The notes below the pieces were generated by a model, which was given only the letters and a program-made list of their open reading frames with translations, did no database searches and was not told where the DNA came from. Source: JAAYZX01 sp040770645 (GTDB lineage Bacteria > Actinomycetota > Thermoleophilia > RBG-16-64-13). From it: 64,000 bases of DNA. Position numbers and translations under genes: made by a program. The number at the start of each line of letters is the position of its first letter. Within the stretch, counting starts at the first letter, position 1. Shown here one piece after another: positions 36,908 through 46,283 of the stretch. Where the stretch lies: contig JAXGIS010000001.1 in the NCBI GenBank assembly GCA_040770645.1, positions 302,130-366,129 of the forward strand, given 5' to 3'.

Positions 36908-37169
36908 CTACCCGCTTTTACCTTCCACTCCCCGCCGATTCCGCTTCTGTGTCGGTTCCCGGCGAAGGCGTAGCTGAGTCGCTTCATCGAGGTAAGTGGT
37001 AATCGTCGCCGCTGCTTTCCTGGTCCGCGAAGAGGCGAGCCATTGTCGGAGCTCCTCATTCAGAGTGGTGCCGCGATTGAACGCGCTTGTTGGCGGGCAC
37101 GTGCGATGAGCTGCTCGTCGGCGCTGAGAGCGATGTGCGGATCTGGATCCTCGCTTCGATCCTCTTCAT
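36908..37169 (-). pseudogene. Ribbon-helix-helix-type antitoxin, frameshifted
   Basis: Two frames combine to read roughly SADEQLIARARQQARS then RGTTLNEELRQWLAS, the beta-strand/helix/helix layout of small RHH antitoxins (DELIERAR...GTSLNEL type). It lies 20 bases before the PIN-domain remnant. The N-terminus from ATG 37169 and the C-terminus are uncertain. Assignment is from pattern and context. Confidence 0.45.
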
Positions 37170-37294
37170 TTGGGCCACGTCGTTCTGCGGAGGTTACGTT
37201 CTGCGGAAGTTATGGTGTGTTGGCTACCGGCTCGGACGCCGGGCTTGCTTTGGTGATGGTTGGGAGGGGCAGGGGCGAAAAATGAACGTGTGTC

Positions 37295-37321
37295 TAGTGT
37301 ACACTGCCGCAGTGCGCACTA
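37295..37321. promoter_or_regulatory. Imperfect palindrome upstream of the epimerase gene
   Basis: TAGTGTACACT, GCCGC, AGTGCGCACTA: 11-base arms with two mismatches around a 5-base spacer, 122 bases before the epimerase start. A near-identical perfect copy lies at 38697. Probably an operator for a dimeric regulator. Confidence 0.5.
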
Positions 37322-37443
37322 TGTACAGGGCTTATCGAGACAGATACCCCCGACATCTCGGCATCCCCACCGAAGCAACTGCTCTCGCCCGCCGTCGACG
37401 CTGTACCATCCCATCATCAAACCCACGATAGGAGCATGACATC

Positions 37444-38604
37444 ATGACCATAATGGTGACCGGGGCGGCGGGCTTCATCGGCTCGGTAGTGACGCGGATG
37501 TTGCTGGAGGAAGGGCGTGAGGTCGTCGGTATCGACAACCTCAACGACGCCTACGACCCCCGCATGAAGCACCATCGACTGGAGACGCTGCGGGCGCTTG
37601 TCACAACGCTCGCGGCCGGCCCTGCTCGGAGCCACCCCCGAGGCATCGAAACCCCTCATGCTCAAGGCCATGCTCAAGGCGTGGTTGGGGGTGAGGATTC
37701 GGGTTTCGGTTCTGGTTCCGGCTCCGGCTCCGGTTCCGGTTCGGCTGATGGCCAGCACTCGGGCGAGAGACCTCACGGTGGCCACCCCTTATTTCACTTT
37801 CGAGAGGCGGATATCGCAGACCGGGCGGCGATAGAGGGAGTCTGGAGTGAACTAGGGCCCTTCGGGGCGGTTATCAATCTGGCTGCACGGGCCGGAGTGC
37901 GGCAGAGTGTGGAAAATCCCTGGGTGTACGTCGACACCAACATCACGGGCACGTTGAATCTGCTGGAGTTGTGTCGGCGCGAAGGCACGCCGAAGTTCAT
38001 ACTCGCGTCCACATCCAGCCTATACGGTTCACTCAACCCGCTCCCCTACGCCGAGGACGCCGACACCAATCGTCCCCTCTCCCCCTACGCGGCCAGCAAG
38101 AAGGGCGCCGAGGCTCTCTGCCACACCTACCACTTCCTGTACGACTTGGATGTGACCGTTTTTCGTTACTTCACCGTATATGGGCCGGCCGGGCGGCCCG
38201 ACATGAGCGTTTTCCGTTTCATCCAATGGATCAGTGAGGGGCGGCCGGTGCAGGTGTACGGAGATGGATCGCAGTCGCGGGACTTCACGTTCGTGGAGGA
38301 TATCGCGCGTGGGACTATTGCCGGGTTGCGGCCCCTGGGCTATGAAGTCATCAATCTCGGCGGTGACGAGCCGGCTGAGTTGCGGCATCTGATCGAGTTG
38401 GTAGAGGCGGTCACGGGGCGGTCGGCACAACTGGAGTACTCGCCGGCGCACCCGGCCGACGTACCGGCGACCTGGGCGTCGATTGCCAAGGCGCGAGAGC
38501 TGCTGGGGTGGCAGCCGCGAGTGTCACTGGAAGAGGGGGTGGCGCGGGCGGTGGATTGGTATCGGGCCAACCGGGAGTGGGCGCGGGATATCCGTACTGA
38601 TTAG
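37444..38604 (+). CDS. NAD-dependent nucleotide-sugar epimerase (UDP-glucuronate 4-epimerase-like) with Gly-Ser insert
   Basis: An extended SDR of 386 residues. GAAGFIG (NAD binding), DNLNDAYDPRMK, NLAARAGVRQS, the catalytic ASTSSLYG and YAASKKGAE (YxxxK), and RYFTVYGPAGRPDM are all typical of GalE-like UDP-glucuronate/galacturonate epimerases. Between the second strand and HFREADI lies an extra ~55-residue low-complexity stretch including a (Gly-Ser)n run encoded by seven 6-bp repeats; it sits in a surface loop and should be tolerated. It supplies sugar for the polysaccharide made by the region that follows. Divergent to the rml operon, flanked by two palindromes. Confidence 0.88.
   Translation: MTIMVTGAAGFIGSVVTRMLLEEGREVVGIDNLNDAYDPRMKHHRLETLRALVTTLAAGPARSHPRGIETPHAQGHAQGVVGGEDSGFGSGSGSGSGSGSADGQHSGERPHGGHPLFHFREADIADRAAIEGVWSELGPFGAVINLAARAGVRQSVENPWVYVDTNITGTLNLLELCRREGTPKFILASTSSLYGSLNPLPYAEDADTNRPLSPYAASKKGAEALCHTYHFLYDLDVTVFRYFTVYGPAGRPDMSVFRFIQWISEGRPVQVYGDGSQSRDFTFVEDIARGTIAGLRPLGYEVINLGGDEPAELRHLIELVEAVTGRSAQLEYSPAHPADVPATWASIAKARELLGWQPRVSLEEGVARAVDWYRANREWARDIRTD
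37702..37743 (+). repeat. Seven 6-bp repeats coding Gly-Ser in the epimerase
   Basis: GGYTCC-type hexamers in tandem inside the epimerase gene; slippage would change loop length without shifting frame. Confidence 0.85.
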
Positions 38605-38696
38605 CAGCGGCGGCCGCGGCGGCGGACCGCTGGTGGTGGCGGATGGGGAGCCGTAGTGGATGGGAGGATGTGGTGTCCTTTTTGCGTCCCTATGTT

Positions 38697-38723
38697 TAGT
38701 GCACACTGCGGTAGTGTGCACTA
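38697..38723. promoter_or_regulatory. Perfect 11-bp-arm palindrome downstream of the epimerase
   Basis: TAGTGCACACT, GCGGT, AGTGTGCACTA: arms are exact inverted repeats. It is the partner of the copy at 37295 and lies between the convergent epimerase and rmlB genes. Confidence 0.6.
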
Positions 38724-38900
38724 TCGTGAGTCTGTTGGCGCGGACTATTGCCCCCGGGGGCGCTCGGTGCTACTGCGTTCACGGCGTGGCTTGAGACGGA
38801 GACGGGGCTATTGGCGGGCAGGCTGATGGTGGGTCGGCTGATGGTGGGTCGGCGATGGTGGTCGGCGGCCCGGTGCGGCGGGTCGGCGGTGGCCGGCAGT

Positions 38901-39026
38901 GGGCTCGCGGGCTGTAGTGGGCTCGCGGGCGGTAGTGGGTTCGCGGGCGGTAGTGGGCTCGCGGGCGGCAGTGGGCTCGCGGGCGGCAGTGGGCTCGCGG
39001 GCGGCAGTGGGCTCGCGGGCGGCAGT
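38901..39026. repeat. 18-bp minisatellite next to rmlB
   Basis: Seven tandem copies of a GGGCTCGCGGGCGGCAGT-type unit with a few substitutions, ending 15 bases past the rmlB stop. A shorter 15-bp repeat (GATGGTGGGTCGGCT-like) precedes it at about 38825-38865. No gene is supported here. Confidence 0.9.
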
Positions 39027-39040
39027 GGACTCTTGGCCGG

Positions 39041-40138
39041 TCAGCACACGGCGGTCTTGAGCGGGCGCCACCAATCTGTGTTTGTTCGGTACCAGGCCAC
39101 GGTGTCGGCGAGGGCTTGGCGGAAGTCGCGCTCGGGTGCCCAGCCCAGCGCCCGGATGCGTTCGGTGGTCACGGAGTAGCGGCGATCGTGGCCGAGGCGG
39201 TCGGTAACGTACTCCACCATCTCCTCGCCGGCGTCCAGGAGTTCGAGGATGGTGTCGGTGATGAGGCGGTTGGTGACCTCGTTGCCGGCGCCCACGTTGT
39301 AGACCGTGGCGATGGCGCCGCGCCGCAGTACGGTGTCCAGCGCGCGGCAGTTGTCGAGCACGTAGATCCAATCGCGTACGTTGCCGCCGTCACCGTAGAG
39401 GGGTACGCGTTTGCCCTCCATGAGGTTGGTCACGAATAGGGGAATCAACTTCTCCGGGTACTGGTAAGGGCCGAAGTTATTGGTGCTGCGCGTGACCATG
39501 ACGGGCATCCCGTAGGTAGTGTGATAGGAGAGGACGAGCAGATCAGCGGCCGCCTTACTGGCCGAGTAGGGGCTGGAAGGGTCCAACAGATCATCCTCTT
39601 CAAAAGATCCTGTGAGGGTGGAGCCGTACACCTCGTCTGTGGATATGTGTAGGAAACGAGCCACCTCTCGGCGGCGGGCCTCCTCCAAGAGCCGGTGGGT
39701 GCCCAGGATGTTGGTGGTGATGAAGTCGTCGGCGCAGGCGATGGAACGGTCCACGTGGCTCTCGGCGGCGAAATGGACCACGGAGTCGCAGCCGGCCATG
39801 GCGCGGGAAACGGCGTCGGGGTTGCGGATGTCGCCGTGGATGAAGGTATAGCGCGTGGCTGAGCCTTGGGGATGGCCGAAGGCGGCCTCCACGTCGCGCA
39901 GGTTATCGGGGTTGCCGCAGTAGGTGAGGGCGTCGAGGTTGACGATCTCCACTGTGGGGTCCGAGGTCAGCAGGTGGCGCACGAAGTTGCTGCCGATGAA
40001 ACCGCAGCCGCCGGTTACGAGCACGCGGCGGGGAGTGAAGGGGGCGGCGCCTAGGCTCGAAGCGGCTGGGGCGGAGGTGGCGCCTGGGCTCGCGGCGGCC
40101 GGCGCCGGTGTGGCGCTCGAAGCAGCGGCGGTGCTCAT
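39041..40138 (-). CDS. rmlB: dTDP-glucose 4,6-dehydratase
   Basis: 365 residues. After an unusual Ala/Pro-rich N-terminal ~35 residues the SDR core begins RRVLVTGGCGFIGSNFVRHL. NLDALTYCGNPDNL, FAAESHVDRSI, the catalytic ISTDEVYG and YSASKAAAD, and RSTNNFGPYQYPEKLIPLF are diagnostic of RmlB. It converts dTDP-glucose to dTDP-4-keto-6-deoxyglucose, second step of dTDP-L-rhamnose synthesis. ATG 40138 overlaps the rmlC stop. Last gene of the rmlD-rmlA-rmlC-rmlB operon on the minus strand. Confidence 0.95.
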   Translation of the reverse strand: MSTAAASSATPAPAAASPGATSAPAASSLGAAPFTPRRVLVTGGCGFIGSNFVRHLLTSDPTVEIVNLDALTYCGNPDNLRDVEAAFGHPQGSATRYTFIHGDIRNPDAVSRAMAGCDSVVHFAAESHVDRSIACADDFITTNILGTHRLLEEARRREVARFLHISTDEVYGSTLTGSFEEDDLLDPSSPYSASKAAADLLVLSYHTTYGMPVMVTRSTNNFGPYQYPEKLIPLFVTNLMEGKRVPLYGDGGNVRDWIYVLDNCRALDTVLRRGAIATVYNVGAGNEVTNRLITDTILELLDAGEEMVEYVTDRLGHDRRYSVTTERIRALGWAPERDFRQALADTVAWYRTNTDWWRPLKTAVC

Positions 40139-40713
40139 CCGTTCCTCCTCTGCCACGAGTAGGGAATGTGAGGGGTGTCGTGGGGCAGGCGGAACTCATC
40201 GGGGTCGGTGTAGTTGTAGAGGCGGTCGGGGAGGTTGACCACCATGCCCTCGCGCTCGGAGATGCACATCCAGCCGTGGTAGACGCCGGGAGGAATGACT
40301 ACCAGCACCGGGTTGTGCTCGCCCATGTAGACCTCCTGCAGGGTGCCGCGCGTGGGCGATTCATCGCGGGCATCGAACAGGGCCAGGCGGAACATGCCGG
40401 AGACCGCCGTCATGTGGTCGGTCTGGGCCTTGTGCATGTGCCACGCCTTGACCACGCCGGGATAGGTGGTGGTCATGTAGGCTTGACCGAAGCCCGCAAA
40501 GAGGGGGTCGTCGTTGCGCAGGATCTCCATGAGGCGGCCGCGATCATCGGGGATGACGCGCAGCGGCTTAACCACCACGCCGTCGATGGCGCCGGAAGCC
40601 GGTTTCTCCCACTTGGCAGGGGTGCCGCCGGGCCGGGCGCCAGACCCGGGTTGCGGCTGGGCGTTGGTGGGCTGCGCTTGGGGCCGGGCGCCGGTGGTTT
40701 CGTCTTTCATCAT
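40135..40713 (-). CDS. rmlC: dTDP-4-dehydrorhamnose 3,5-epimerase-like cupin
   Basis: 192 residues; a Pro/Gln-rich N-terminal ~35 residues, then a cupin with PLRVIPDDRGRLMEILR, AWHMHKAQTDHMTAVSG and VVIPPGVYHGWMC. The pattern is that of RmlC-related 3,5-epimerases common outside proteobacteria; it differs from the classical RGLHFQ motif, so exact chemistry is inferred from the operon. It overlaps rmlA and rmlB by 4 bases each. Confidence 0.85.
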   Translation of the reverse strand: MMKDETTGARPQAQPTNAQPQPGSGARPGGTPAKWEKPASGAIDGVVVKPLRVIPDDRGRLMEILRNDDPLFAGFGQAYMTTTYPGVVKAWHMHKAQTDHMTAVSGMFRLALFDARDESPTRGTLQEVYMGEHNPVLVVIPPGVYHGWMCISEREGMVVNLPDRLYNYTDPDEFRLPHDTPHIPYSWQRRNG

Positions 40714-41591
40714 CCCTCCTTGCTCTCGGCCAGGACGCGGCGCAGGTAGGTTCCGTAGCGGTTGGCTGAGCCCATCTCCGTTGCCATCCTCTCCAACTCC
40801 TCCGATCCGATGTACCCCAGCCTGTAGGCAATCTCCTCCAGGCAGGCGATCTTGAGCCCTTGGCGTTCCTCGATCACCGAAATGAAAGTGGAGGCGGCCA
40901 GAAGCGACTCGTGTGTGCCCGTGTCCAACCAGGCTATCCCCCGCCCCATCTTCTCAACGGCGAGCTTACCTTGATCAAGGTAGGCACGGTTGAGGTCGGT
41001 GATCTCGAGTTCGCCGCGGGGAGAGGGCCGCAGCTGCGCGGCGGCCTCCGCTACCTGTCCATCGTAGAAGTAGAGGCCGGGAACCGCCCAGTTCGACCGC
41101 GGCTGCGCCGGCTTCTCCTCCAGGGAGACCGCCCGCCCATCCCCATCGAACTCCACCACGCCGTAGCGCTCGGGGTCGGACACCCAGTAGCCGAAGACGA
41201 GCGCACCATCGGTGAGGGCTGCCCCCCTGCGCAGGTGATCGGTGAAGCCGTGGCCGAAAAAGATGTTGTCGCCCAGGATCAGGGCGGCCGGCTCGCCCAA
41301 CAAGAACTCGCGGCCGATGATGAAGGCCTGCGCCAGACCCTCGGGCCGCGGCTGGGCGGCGTAGGTGAGGGAGAGACCCAGGCGGGTGCCTTCGCCCAGT
41401 AGCTCCTCGAAGCGGGGGAGATCCTGGGGAGTGGAGATGATGAGGATGTCCCTGAGGCCTGCCAACATGAGCACGGAGAGGGGGTAGTAGATGAGGGGTT
41501 TGTCGTAGACGGGCATGAGTTGCTTGGAGACCACGCGTGTGGCCGGCCACAGGCGCGTGCCAGCGCCGCCCGCCAGGATGATGCCTTTCAT
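40710..41591 (-). CDS. rmlA: Glucose-1-phosphate thymidylyltransferase
   Basis: 293 residues. GIILAGGAGTRLWPATRVVSK binds the nucleotide; LMPVYDKPLIYYPLSVLMLA, AQPRPEGLAQAF, ALILGDNIFFGHG and GRGIAWLDTGTH are strict RmlA signatures. It makes dTDP-glucose from dTTP and glucose-1-phosphate. Start and stop overlap both neighbours by 4 bases, so the operon is tightly coupled. Confidence 0.96.
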   Translation of the reverse strand: MKGIILAGGAGTRLWPATRVVSKQLMPVYDKPLIYYPLSVLMLAGLRDILIISTPQDLPRFEELLGEGTRLGLSLTYAAQPRPEGLAQAFIIGREFLLGEPAALILGDNIFFGHGFTDHLRRGAALTDGALVFGYWVSDPERYGVVEFDGDGRAVSLEEKPAQPRSNWAVPGLYFYDGQVAEAAAQLRPSPRGELEITDLNRAYLDQGKLAVEKMGRGIAWLDTGTHESLLAASTFISVIEERQGLKIACLEEIAYRLGYIGSEELERMATEMGSANRYGTYLRRVLAESKEG

Positions 41592-42720
41592 GCCGTGGTG
41601 CCTTTGCCTTTCATTTCGCCGGGGTCGGCCGTGGGGGCGCCCCGCGTGGGCGCGCAGCCTGCCGGTGTGTTTTCACCCCATGTATCGACCGCGGGGTCCT
41701 CTTCCCTGAGTAAGCCGGCCAGATAGAGGGCCACCCCATCTTGCCAGGGGGGCAGGGTAACACCGAGGCGCGCGGCTTTGCCACAGTCGAGGCAGCTGAA
41801 GAGGGGGCGTGGCGCCGGCGCGGGAAAGTCGGCGGCGTGAGCGGGCAGGACCTCCACGGCGAAGTCGGTTGCCGTGAGGCGGGGGGCGGCCAGCACTTCG
41901 CGCGCGAACTCCCAGCGCGACGCGCAGCCCTCTCCGGCCAGGTGGAACAACCCGGTGGCGCCGGCCCGGACCAACTCGAGGATTTTGCTGCCGGGTGCTT
42001 GGTGGCGGACTCTGCTCGACCGCAGGTGCGGCGCAGCCCGCGCTGCGGCCAGCACCTCGCGCGAATTCCCAGCGGAGGTGCCTCTCCGGCCAGGTGGAAC
42101 AACCCGGTGGCGCCGGCCCGGACCAACTCGAGGATACCTTCGGCCAGGTGGGGTGCATAGGTGGGGAGCCGAGTTGATCCACGGCCACGCGCAGGGGCCG
42201 GGCCGGCGCGTCCATTCGAGCACCTTGAGGGGAAGTTGCTGCCGGCCGGGCCGACGGGCCCGTACACCCAACTCGTGCGCACTACCAGGGCCTCCGGCAG
42301 CAGTTCGCGGACAACTGCCTCCCCGCGTAGCTTGGAAAGGCCGTAGTAGCCGAGCGGAGCAGGCTCGTCCTCTTCCGTGTATGGCGCCCCCTTGACTCCG
42401 TCGAAGACGAAGTCGGTGGAGACGTGGACCATCCGAATCCCTCGCTTGGCGCACGCCTCTGCCAGGTATCGGGGCCCCTCGACGTTGCCGGCGTCGGCGT
42501 AGGCGTGGTCGGTCTCGCAGCGGTCGACGTCGGTGGCCGCTGCGCAGTTGATGAGGGTGGTCGGCCGGTGGCGGGACAGCGCGGCGGCCACGGCCACGGG
42601 GTCAGTGATATCGAGGTCGGCGAAGGTGAGGGCGGTGGCCTTCTCGCCGAGCAGCGAGGCGGTAGCGCGTCCCAGCATGCCGCAGGCACCCAGGATGAGG
42701 AAAGGGGTAAGGTGGTTCAT
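41588..42720 (-). CDS. rmlD: dTDP-4-dehydrorhamnose reductase with internal duplication and frameshifts
   Basis: The N-terminal part is clean and typical: ILGACGMLGRATASLL, INCAAATDVDRCE, VHVSTDFVFDG, YYGLSKLRGE and VVRTSWVYGP. From ~42230 down the frame changes and a segment coding LVRAGATGLFHLAGE occurs twice, due to a ~150-bp tandem duplication. The end (LAGLLREED ... GKGTTA) overlaps the rmlA start. It performs the last step of dTDP-L-rhamnose synthesis. First gene of the rml operon; no other rmlD is present here, so the duplication or indels may be assembly faults. Confidence 0.82.
41885..42135. repeat. Tandem duplication inside rmlD
   Basis: 41885-41983 and 42045-42135 are two copies of the same segment; 55 bases are identical at 41929-41983 and 42081-42135, the 5' parts differ by small indels. 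Confidence 0.9.
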
Positions 42721-42920
42721 GCGGTGATTGTGACACATGGGGGAGCTGGGCGGATTGCCGGCGCGTTGGCTCGGCGCCCGCAGCAGGTGCGCAGGCTGGA
42801 TGGGTGGTGTCGGAGGGCGGTCAATAGCGGTGACGGATTCGCGTGAAGGGCTGCAGTACTGTCTTCTGGCAGCCGGTTATCGTCCGAGCGGTGGCTGCTC
42901 CCACCCAAAAACGCCATCCA

Positions 42921-43980
42921 CTATGATTTGCCCAATCCGCCTATACGTTGTTGCAGTCTCTTTGCGAGTTGGGCCGAGTTGCGAAGTGGTTCGAGAATGC
43001 GGTATCTCGACTTGCGGATCCATGCTCCCCTGATCTCGCGCCCCCCATATTTCCTTTTGTACCCTCCTCCTCCGCCCTTATCGTAGGAACGCATCCCTGC
43101 GGCCTTCAAGATTTCATGGCAGCCCATTGGATGGCTTCATTGGGGCGGTCGATCTGGCCGGTCGAAAGCTCGCCCCACCCAGAAATACATGAAGTCGTTG
43201 GCAGCAGGGAAAATTCCGGTCCTGGCACGATCTCATCTGCGTTGCGGGCACGAAAGCAATAGGAGACGCCCCGTGGGTAGCAAGTGTTTAACCAATGCTC
43301 GCACTCGAGCTTCCGGGTACGTGAAGTCAACCCCTGTTTAGCAAAGACATCAGTAGCTGCCGGTAGTAGTCATGGACGAACCCGTTGTCAGTTGCCTGCT
43401 CGATCGTAATTCCGGACTTTTGTGCTTTGCGGATACATCGGCGACATGCAGGCGACATGCCTGAGAACACCTGCTCCTCGGGCAAGGTCAGGTCTATCTC
43501 GAACCCGGGGACTGCCTGGTACCTAAGTCCGAGAGCCTCCGCATCTTCGATTGAAACACGGCGGTCAAGCAGCTCGAAATGAATGCACCCGAATTCCCTG
43601 AACGCACTTCGTCTCAACGCGTCGACAGCCGCTCTACGACTGACCCCTTCCTCCAAGTTGAATCCCATATATGAAGTGGTCAACCAGGGGCAGGAGATCC
43701 GAGAATCCTAAGTCCGGTTTTCTGAATATGACGCCCCTTGAACCGTCCGACCACTTGGTTGTCAGCGAGCAGTCTCGCGAAGACCGGTTCTCCATCTTGT
43801 CTCTTTCACAAACGCGAGCCAGGCTTCGGTCACAGAGCACACGGTGAAGTCCGCGTAGTCCTCGACAGGTCGAAGAGCTTTAGCGTCTGCACGTTCCAGT
43901 CTGAGGTGCCGATCCAGGCGCTGATCATCAGTCGTTCTTATCGTTAAGATTGACAATGACAAGGTAACCCGATTGTTCAC
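42921..43980 (-). pseudogene. FemAB/GNAT-type acyltransferase (BioF2-like), frameshifted
   Basis: Read on the minus strand in changing frames, the pieces EDYADFTVCSVTEAWLAFVK, SYMGFNLEEGVSRRAAVDAL, PACRRCIRKAQKSGITIEQA, DRPNEAIQWAAMK, then KAAGMRSYDKGGGG and YKRKYGGREI and RKSRYRILEPLR, line up as one ~330-residue protein. The LQWEAMKWLKE...YDLGGGGDYKRKYGG pattern is that of FemAB-related GNAT acyltransferases found in polysaccharide loci. At least five indels are needed. The N-terminus is not resolved. Confidence 0.6.
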
Positions 43981-44174
43981 GGCGAACGGTCACCCGGACT
44001 TCTGAGCGAGACGTACAGAGGCGTTGTTACCAGATCGATATGAAGATCAAGGCGCTTGACACCTTCCCCGCATGAGCGTATGGACTAGAGCGTCGTTGAG
44101 TTTCCGCCGATACCTCGCCCCTGTGTTGGGTTGCTATGTAGATGAGCACCGCCTTCGCGACGCAGGGGGCGTCA

Positions 44175-44575
44175 TCACTCCCCACCTAGGTCCATCAGGC
44201 TCACTTTCCACCGGTCTCGGTAAAACATCACTGTCTGACCCCTGGCCCTGCGCAGGATCGTAGAGCATAACGGATATGCCGAGCGCACTCATGTGCGATC
44301 AGGTTACTAAGCAGTACCGGGTGTCTCGGCAGGTATCGCTGCCAGAAACTCCTCCCGCTCTTGTGCGCTACGATGAAACCAACAACTACGTCGCCCTCAA
44401 CCGCCACCAGCCACCACAGCCCTTTCCCTTTCGTCGATTCAATCATGAGAGCGCGGTAAGACGAGTCTGATGACATTCTGCCGATGGGCGGTCGTGTTTC
44501 GTTAAGAAGGTGTAGCGTTTCTAGGATGTCGTTTATGGAGACCGGTCTGACTTCGACGGGTGTATTCGAACTCAC
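44175..44575 (-). pseudogene. GNAT-family acetyltransferase, frameshifted at the end
   Basis: The clean first ~85 residues read VEVRPVSINDILETLHLLNE then WWLVAVEGDVVVGFIVAH, a normal GNAT N-terminal half. After about residue 100 the frame drifts; a piece ending VMFYRDRWKVSLMDLG is the likely C-terminus. GTG 44575 overlaps the deacetylase stop (GTGA), so the two genes were coupled. Confidence 0.5.
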
Positions 44576-45507
44576 GTCGTTCCCCCCGAGCGGATCTTGT
44601 GCATAAGCCACCGGCGCTCCAGGACTCGCCGCTCTGCCGCAGTGATTACGTGTCTATACCCTCTATGGGCTTCGAGGTAGTCCAGCAAGGTTGAAACCGG
44701 AACGAACCAACCGGGGCGCTCGCTCAGACGCTGCATTAAGTTCGCGAAGCGAGGGTTAATTCGACCGTTCTCGTAGAAGCGGTTTCCGAAATGGGTGTAC
44801 ATGATGCAGGCTCCGCCCTCAGCCTCCAGCCGCTCTTGATTGGTTTCCGAAAGTGTCTTGTTGAACGACTCCACGGACGGGCCTTCAGAGGAGGCAAACC
44901 AGCCATTGACGAATGGTCTGAGAGGATCATGATACGGCATATACGGGCATTCCTTGAGGAGGGGTATTGATGTTAGGAAAGACGAAATTGCGGACGTACT
45001 TGATGTGCTTCTCGCAAAGATCACCGAAGCCCGGTGGATTCGGCCTATGTCCATGATAATGACGGTTCTTGAATCTGGTGAGGAGGTTGTAGGCGTGCCG
45101 GTGAGTGCCTGAAAGGCCTATGCTGGCCCCAGTAGATGCTGTCTTGGCAGCCTACATGGTTGGCGTGTGTCATCGGGTAGTGACCGAAGGCTCGTGCGGA
45201 ATCTCTTCAGACCCGATACCCATTCCTTGCGGCAGGCGGTGGTGTTCGTGACTCCGTGAATCCCTATCTCGAACCCTTGTCGTTGCAGTTCCTTCACCCA
45301 TCTCGCGTAAGCAGTATCTCACATGTGGCCCCACCCACCAAAGGACATGCCCCTCTTAGTTCTACGGGCCATACGGATTTGGTGATGCGGAATCCCCCAA
45401 ACTGGCCGGGAATTAAGACCGGAGGCCGTTTTGCATGGTTGTGCCTCGGTGTCGTCGAAGATCGAGAATGCGAACACTTTGCCCTCGGGCCATGTGATGG
45501 AGTGCAC
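44572..45507 (-). pseudogene. Polysaccharide-deacetylase-like protein of the surface polysaccharide locus, frameshifted
   Basis: It starts MHSITWPEGKVFAFSIFDDT, with the Asp pair expected near the N-terminus of NodB-like deacetylases. The middle in shifted frames gives RWVKELQRQGFEIGIHGV, HANHVGCQDSIYWGQ-like and FKNRHYHGHRPNPPGFGDLC. The clean C-terminus (ACIMYTHFGNRFYENG, RPGWFVPVSTLLDYLEAHRG) fits such proteins. Several one-base gaps are needed to join it. Deacetylation of the polymer or its precursor is the probable role. Confidence 0.6.
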
Positions 45508-46283
45508 TGTCTCTTGGAGGTTTCTGCATTCGCCTAACCAGCGGTCTTGGTCACCCGTTTGATGGTAGTTGGACTTTGACGGCGGCTAAACGCTGGAATG
45601 AGACTGGCTTGGCTTGTATGGACAGTCGGAGCCCTCGTGATTTTGGATATCTGCATAGCACAGTCTCCATAGCCGATCATTGGGATTTAGTCAAGCCACC
45701 AGCGGCGAGGTTGAGTGCGATATCTGCCCTCCATGGCTTCAATTCGGAGGGGAGCAGGATAAGTGTGTTTGTGCCAAATGAGCATGGACGCTAATGTGTT
45801 TGGGCGTGTCGCACTCCGGCTGCCGAGGCAACTCTTGCATGGGGCGTCTTCTGAAGCGGCGGCAGGGAAGACAATACTGGTCGCTCATCCGACGGCGGAG
45901 AGCACCACAGTGAACGCGTCTGGCGTCAACACCATAGGCTCATCAGTTGCCATGAAGCGGCCGATAACTTCTTTGGACGAGGTTCCCATTACCGGGCTCC
46001 AATGGCGGCAGAGCAGCGTGAGCTGAAATGCCGTTATGGCGTTGATTATGGGCTGGTGCAGTATTGTGATTGCGAATACAACTACGAGCGGATGGTGTTC
46101 TGTAGACTCACCAACCACTGATCGTTGAACGCTGCTTAACTGGACTCAACATGTCAGAAGGTGGGAGCGTTCACTCGTCACAGTATCGTCTCCCAACACG
46201 GGAGACCCAGGTATGGGGACCTCTCGAGAACGTTGTGACTTCTGCACCGGCCCCCAGAGTGTGGTCCGAGGGTCCACAAATGG
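45508..46283. other. Unassigned 0.8-kb stretch in the polysaccharide region
   Basis: Short frames on both strands, none with family motifs, ribosome sites or hydrophobic spans I could assign. Given indels around it, a broken gene may be hidden here. Confidence 0.35.

Noticed and set aside
38901..39026. CRISPR array
   Set aside because: Units are contiguous 18-bp tandem repeats without spacers and no cas gene is near.
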